From positions 1 to 9,780 of the forward strand of contig CAYWTX010000480.1 of assembly GCA_964461295.1 (NCBI GenBank): 9,780 bases of DNA, given 5' to 3'. Position 1 is the first letter of the stretch, and the number at the start of each line of letters is the position of its first letter. This stretch comes from CAYWTX01 sp964461295. GTDB taxonomy: Bacteria > Planctomycetota > Phycisphaerae > SM23-33. Under the pieces are notes generated by a model that made no database searches, had not been told where the DNA came from, and was given only the letters and a program-made list of their open reading frames with translations. This document shows, in pieces, positions 6,827 to 9,780 of this stretch. A program made the translations under genes and the position numbers.

Positions 6827-8131
6827 ATGAAAGCACGTTGCGGAACCCTGTGGGCATTGTTGATGATCTGCCATTTCGGCATGGCCGGCGAGCCGGCCAG
6901 TGCGCCGGCCAGCAAACCGGACCCCACAACGATGACGACGCCGGCGTTGCCCTTCCCGGCGGTTGCGGACCTCAAACCGGTTGCCGATCCTGATCCGCTA
7001 GTGTTCCTGGACGGGCGCAAGGTCAGGACGAAGGAGGACTGGCAGGCCCGCAAGAAGGAGATCATGGACCTGGTGCAGCACTACATTTACGGGTTCAGCG
7101 GCCCGGAACAACTCGTTAAGGGCACGCCGCCGCCGGAGGTCGTCAAGGAGGAGAAGGACGCCTATGGCGGTCTGGCCACAGTGCGGGAGATCAAGGTTCC
7201 CATCTGCCCGGATGCCAACGACGCCAACGGCATCCTGTGGCTGTCCCTGGCGATTCCCAACAGGGGCAAGGGTCCATTCCCGGCCGTGCTGCATTTCGGC
7301 CGCCCCAAGGCCGCCCATGCGGATACGACTTCGAAGAGTGAAACGGACCAGCATAGTGCCTACGCCATTGAACGTGGTTACGCCGTCGCCGGGTTCACCC
7401 CCGGACAGGGCGCGAGTATGCACAAGTACTATTTCCCGATCCATTCCGGCCCGTGGGTGGATGGCAACGACCCGAGATTCCACGTGTCCCAACCTCGCCA
7501 GGACATACGAAACATGGGGCGGCGTCCACTACACGCGTGGGGCGAACGCGCGATCTGGGGGTGGCGGATGCGCCGGATGATGGACGCGCTGCTGACGCAG
7601 AAGGACATCGATGCCAAGCGTGTGATCTTCGCGGGGGGATCGCGAGGCGGCGCGTCGGCTCTAATGGCCGCGGCCCTGGATGAACGGGCCGCGATGGTCT
7701 ACTGCTGGCAGGGACTTCCCAAGATCAGGGATCACGTCTTCCGCCCTCAATGGCACGCTCCGCATGCCCAGGAATTCGTGGGCCGGCCTGATCGTTTGCC
7801 CATTGATCTCTACTGCGCCGCCGCGGCCATCGCGCCGCGACCGATCCTCTTCACCGAGGCCCGAACGAAGGGCGGTTACATCTACTCCGCCTCACCCCCT
7901 GTTTACGAGAGAATCGCCGGCGCCTACCGATTTCTTGGCGCCGACGTCGGAATGGAGAGCGATCCCGGGCCCGGCCACACAGGCATGTACTCCCACGGCG
8001 TATTCGGAATGCACATCCGCGACGGCGGCCATGCATGGGTGCTCGATGACTTCAAGGCGATGCTTGACTTCGCGGACGAACACCTGAAACCCCAACCGCC
8101 CGTTTCCGATAAATCGGTGGGCGGAAGATGA
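6827..8131 (+). CDS. CE15-like alpha/beta hydrolase (glucuronoyl/acetyl-xylan esterase type), secreted
   Basis: A 434-residue probable extracytoplasmic esterase. The start has AAGGAG at 6816-6821, five bases before the ATG, and a short signal peptide (MKARCGTLWALLMI, cleavage near GMA). A low-complexity Ala/Pro/Ser linker follows (about 22-45). The domain then runs: DPLVFLDGRKV and KTKEDW-like entry, HYIYGF, KGPFPAV, MHKYYFPIHSGPWVDG, WGWRMRRMMDAL, nucleophile motif GGSRGG (Ser272), APRP strand with Glu344, and DGGH (His402). The C-terminal helix is DFADEHLKP. It is colinear with the catalytic part of the first gene and is complete. The canonical acid position (Ser+23) is Gln295, not Glu, so Glu344 or a nearby residue must serve if it is active. 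The Lys that follows SRxG in typical glucuronoyl esterases is Ala. It lies 69 bases after the DUF5703 gene with no visible terminator, so probably co-transcribed. Confidence 0.87.
   Translation: MKARCGTLWALLMICHFGMAGEPASAPASKPDPTTMTTPALPFPAVADLKPVADPDPLVFLDGRKVRTKEDWQARKKEIMDLVQHYIYGFSGPEQLVKGTPPPEVVKEEKDAYGGLATVREIKVPICPDANDANGILWLSLAIPNRGKGPFPAVLHFGRPKAAHADTTSKSETDQHSAYAIERGYAVAGFTPGQGASMHKYYFPIHSGPWVDGNDPRFHVSQPRQDIRNMGRRPLHAWGERAIWGWRMRRMMDALLTQKDIDAKRVIFAGGSRGGASALMAAALDERAAMVYCWQGLPKIRDHVFRPQWHAPHAQEFVGRPDRLPIDLYCAAAAIAPRPILFTEARTKGGYIYSASPPVYERIAGAYRFLGADVGMESDPGPGHTGMYSHGVFGMHIRDGGHAWVLDDFKAMLDFADEHLKPQPPVSDKSVGGR
8096..8124. terminator. Inverted repeat at the esterase gene end, possible terminator stem
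   Basis: CCGCCC, then CCGAT-AA-ATCGG, then GGGCGG form an 11-pair stem with a small asymmetric internal loop. It lies within the last codons of the esterase gene, just before its stop. No T-run follows on the plus strand, so classic intrinsic termination is doubtful. It may be a chance or coding-constrained palindrome, or mark the junction with transposon-derived DNA. Confidence 0.3.
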
Positions 8132-8393
8132 CTCCTTCATTCACTACACCTCGCCGGTTTGGCCCGGCGTACAGGAGATCGACGGATGGCTTGTCTGGTT
8201 CAACGAGCACCGGCCGCAAACGGCCTTGGGCGGCAAGACGCCTCATGAAGCCTACCGACGCATCACGCCCTCAACGGCCTGAATCCCGCCCGAACACCTG
8301 CCCGGCAAAGGTCGCTGGACCCGCACACCTTCACGAGACGGACAGCACCGGCGTGACCCGTGACCCCTCGCACGGGAAAACCGGATGATCCCA
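8132..8393. mobile_element. Transposon-derived segment between the esterase and propeller genes
   Basis: This stretch holds the transposase tail (to 8282) and about 110 further bases without a recognisable gene. On the minus strand it encodes only the last ~43 residues of the propeller frame, which do not look like the rest of that protein. I could not find terminal inverted repeats or a target duplication, so the outer limits are approximate and the element is a degraded relic. Confidence 0.4.
8163..8282 (+). pseudogene. C-terminal remnant of an integrase-core (rve) transposase
   Basis: In the frame ending at TGA 8280-8282 the sequence reads VQEIDGWLVWFNEH followed by RPQTALGGKTPHEAYRR. This is the hallmark end of the DDE integrase core in IS3/IS481-type transposases (W-[YF]-N-x-x-RP-[HQ]-x-x-LGG-x-TP-x-E). 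The DDE catalytic part is missing: the fragment begins right after the esterase gene. Only this tail survives, so it is not mobile. Family placement beyond IS3/IS481-like is not possible from so short a piece. It overlaps the extended 3' end of the minus-strand propeller gene by about 20 bases. Confidence 0.75.
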
Positions 8394-9732
8394 CATTGCC
8401 GCGTTGCTCCTGCTTGAGCAGCCTCGCCGCGCGGCGGGCGAGGTCGGTCTCCGGGCAGAGGCGTATCACCCGATCAAGGATCGCCCGGTTGTCGCGGATG
8501 CTGTCGCGCCAAGCCTTGATCTCCGCGTCCTCGTCGTCGGACGGCTCGAAGCGCACGAACACCGGCCCCGCCTCGCCCGCCTTCGGGGCCGCCACCATCG
8601 CCAGCAGCGGATACACCCCGGCCGCGACCGTCGCCCGGTCGCCGTCGGCGACCTCGCGCCCGGCCAGCCAGGCCCGAACGTGCGGGCCGGGCAGGATCAC
8701 GCGGAGCGTCCGCGGGCGGTCATTGGCCAGCGCCACGCCGGTGAAGTACGCCGCGGCCCCGGGTGCGGGCATCTTCGCCGCGTCGTAGACTTCCACGCAC
8801 TCGTGCAGCAGGATCGCCTTCGGGAACGCTTCCTTCCCCGGCCGATACGCGGTGCCGTCCACGCCGGCAAGGTCGAGCTTCTCGCCTTCGGCGAGGGTTC
8901 CTCCGCGCGCGAGCAGCCCCTCGGCCGTCTTGCCGGCCGACGCGGTCGGCGCCGGCCCGGCCCACAGAGCCTTCAGGAACCGCTGCTTGCCGAGTTCCAT
9001 CGGCATAGCCGCCGCGATCTGCTTCTTCGCCGGCGGCACCGCAATCGCCTGCCGTCGCGGCGGCGCCGCGGCGGCGATGTCCTCCATCAGCCACTGCGCG
9101 TTGGCCGCGGCTTCGTACGCCTCGCCCTCGCGCCCGGTGGAGCCGATGCACACCAGCGCCCAGTCGGTGCGGGCGTAGATGCAGTTGGCGTCGAAGAACA
9201 GCGGCGCGTCCAGGTGCTTCTCCAGCCGGTTGTGGGCGATGAACCGCCCCTCCGCCCGCGCCTGCAGCACGCTTACGCTGGCCCACTCGCCGGTGATGCG
9301 GTTGGACGCGCTGCCGCGGTCGCACAAAAACGCCAGCCCGCCCGCCAACGTCGTCGGCGTCCATACCGTCGACCAACCCATCGCCCCCACGTTGCAGATG
9401 TCGCGATTGGCCCGCCGCTCGGCCGGCCGGCCCGTCGCCGCGTCGTACACCCGGTAGCCGCGGCAATGCTGCTCGCCCTCCAGCCCAAACAGCATCCCGC
9501 CGGCATACACCACGCCGCCGGAGTGTTCTTCGGTCCGCCGCGCCCACAGCCGCTGCACGCCCACGGTATCGCGGTCCACCAGCATCAGCCGCGTCGCCGT
9601 CGACGGCCCGGGACAGAACCGGTACACAACGTCGCCCTCGACCACTGCTGTCCAAGATAATCGCGGCGTAGTCTCCTGCCTGGCTTTTCGGGGGTGATTG
9701 TCCTCGGATTGCTGGGTTTTGGACGGCCTCAA
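8263..9732 (-). CDS. PQQ-like beta-propeller protein, apparently truncated at the 5' end and extended at the 3' end
   Basis: The frame of 489 codons opens with TTG at 9732; an in-frame TGA sits at the window edge (9780-9778). No ribosome site or signal peptide is seen, and residues 1-24 are polar and unlike the rest. Similarity to PQQ/BamB-type propellers starts at about residue 25 (VVEGDVVYRF, LMLVDRDTVG) and runs to about 200, with blade patterns GGVVYAGGMLFGL, YRVYDAATG, AGGLAFLCDRG and ALVCIGSTG. After a linker (220-250) there is a beta-rich module (about 325-395: RVILPGPHVRAWLAGREV, then AGVYPLLAMVAAP) and a helical tail (to about 445). Residues 446-489 lie over transposon-derived DNA and are probably read-through. 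Full-length relatives have a signal peptide and more blades, so about half the propeller seems missing. Likely a decayed periplasmic protein; whether it is expressed is unknown. It points opposite to the esterase cluster. Confidence 0.6.
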   Translation of the reverse strand: MRPSKTQQSEDNHPRKARQETTPRLSWTAVVEGDVVYRFCPGPSTATRLMLVDRDTVGVQRLWARRTEEHSGGVVYAGGMLFGLEGEQHCRGYRVYDAATGRPAERRANRDICNVGAMGWSTVWTPTTLAGGLAFLCDRGSASNRITGEWASVSVLQARAEGRFIAHNRLEKHLDAPLFFDANCIYARTDWALVCIGSTGREGEAYEAAANAQWLMEDIAAAAPPRRQAIAVPPAKKQIAAAMPMELGKQRFLKALWAGPAPTASAGKTAEGLLARGGTLAEGEKLDLAGVDGTAYRPGKEAFPKAILLHECVEVYDAAKMPAPGAAAYFTGVALANDRPRTLRVILPGPHVRAWLAGREVADGDRATVAAGVYPLLAMVAAPKAGEAGPVFVRFEPSDDEDAEIKAWRDSIRDNRAILDRVIRLCPETDLARRAARLLKQEQRGNVGSSGFPVRGVTGHAGAVRLVKVCGSSDLCRAGVRAGFRPLRA

Positions 9733-9780
9733 GCCTTCCCGCGACTGGCTTTCGGCCCGTCCTTCGCCGCCGCCGTTTCA

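Noticed and set aside
6881..6930. Repeated GCCGGC-type motifs after the signal peptide of the second esterase.
   Set aside because: They encode an Ala/Pro/Ser linker; such low-complexity spacers are usual after signal peptides in GC-rich genomes and are not a distinct repeat element.
8404..9660. Long plus-strand open frame of 418 codons opposite the propeller gene.
   Set aside because: It is Arg/Pro/Gly-rich with no domain pattern, as expected for an antisense shadow of a GC-rich gene; the minus-strand frame has recognisable propeller blades.
9729..9780. Minus-strand frame entering from the right edge and ending with KASRGKA and TGA, which could be the end of a neighbouring gene.
   Set aside because: Only about 16 codons are visible and they are low-complexity, so nothing can be supported.

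Overview
The window is GC-rich bacterial DNA carrying secreted carbohydrate-active and esterase-type enzymes. It holds CE15-like alpha/beta hydrolases, a DUF5703 six-hairpin glycosidase-like protein, a PQQ-type beta-propeller and a fragment of an integrase-core transposase. This mix, with large signal-peptide-bearing hydrolases of unknown substrate and repeated paralogues, is what one expects from Planctomycetota or another PVC-group bacterium (Verrucomicrobiota, Lentisphaerota). No rRNA, tRNA, CRISPR array or marker gene is present to fix the taxon, so this is inference.

Layout, left to right. (1) 1-1983 (+): 3' part of a large CE15-like esterase with a beta-rich N-terminal region; the frame is open to the window edge, so the true start lies outside. 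(2) 1980-4079 (+), overlapping the first gene by ATGA: a multidomain secreted alpha/beta hydrolase with a beta-rich module. Its last ~65 residues are a leftover piece of a CE15-like esterase, related at about 80% nucleotide identity to part of gene 1. (3) 4080-4381: a 302-base gap with a 48-codon open frame that looks like a bare signal peptide. (4) 4382-6757 (+): DUF5703 family protein. (5) 6827-8131 (+): a complete CE15-like esterase, paralogous to the C-terminal part of gene 1. (6) 8132 to about 8393: remnant of a transposase C-terminus. (7) 8263-9732 (-): PQQ-like beta-propeller gene that appears to have lost its 5' part and whose 3' end runs into the transposon-derived DNA.

The four plus-strand genes form one probable transcription unit: they share orientation, the first two overlap, and the last two have strong Shine-Dalgarno sites. 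The likely joint role is extracytoplasmic breakdown of a decorated, probably uronate- or acyl-bearing, plant or algal polysaccharide. Esterases would remove ester links while the DUF5703 protein acts on glycosidic bonds. The substrate cannot be read from the sequence.

The most notable signal is rearrangement. Three copies of one esterase fold lie within 8 kb, one reduced to a tail fused to another hydrolase. Remnants (esterase tail, orphan signal peptide, transposase end, truncated propeller) lie at the gene junctions. I see no defence system, prophage or clearly new molecular machine; the least characterised elements are the DUF5703 protein and the beta-rich module shared by genes 1 and 2.
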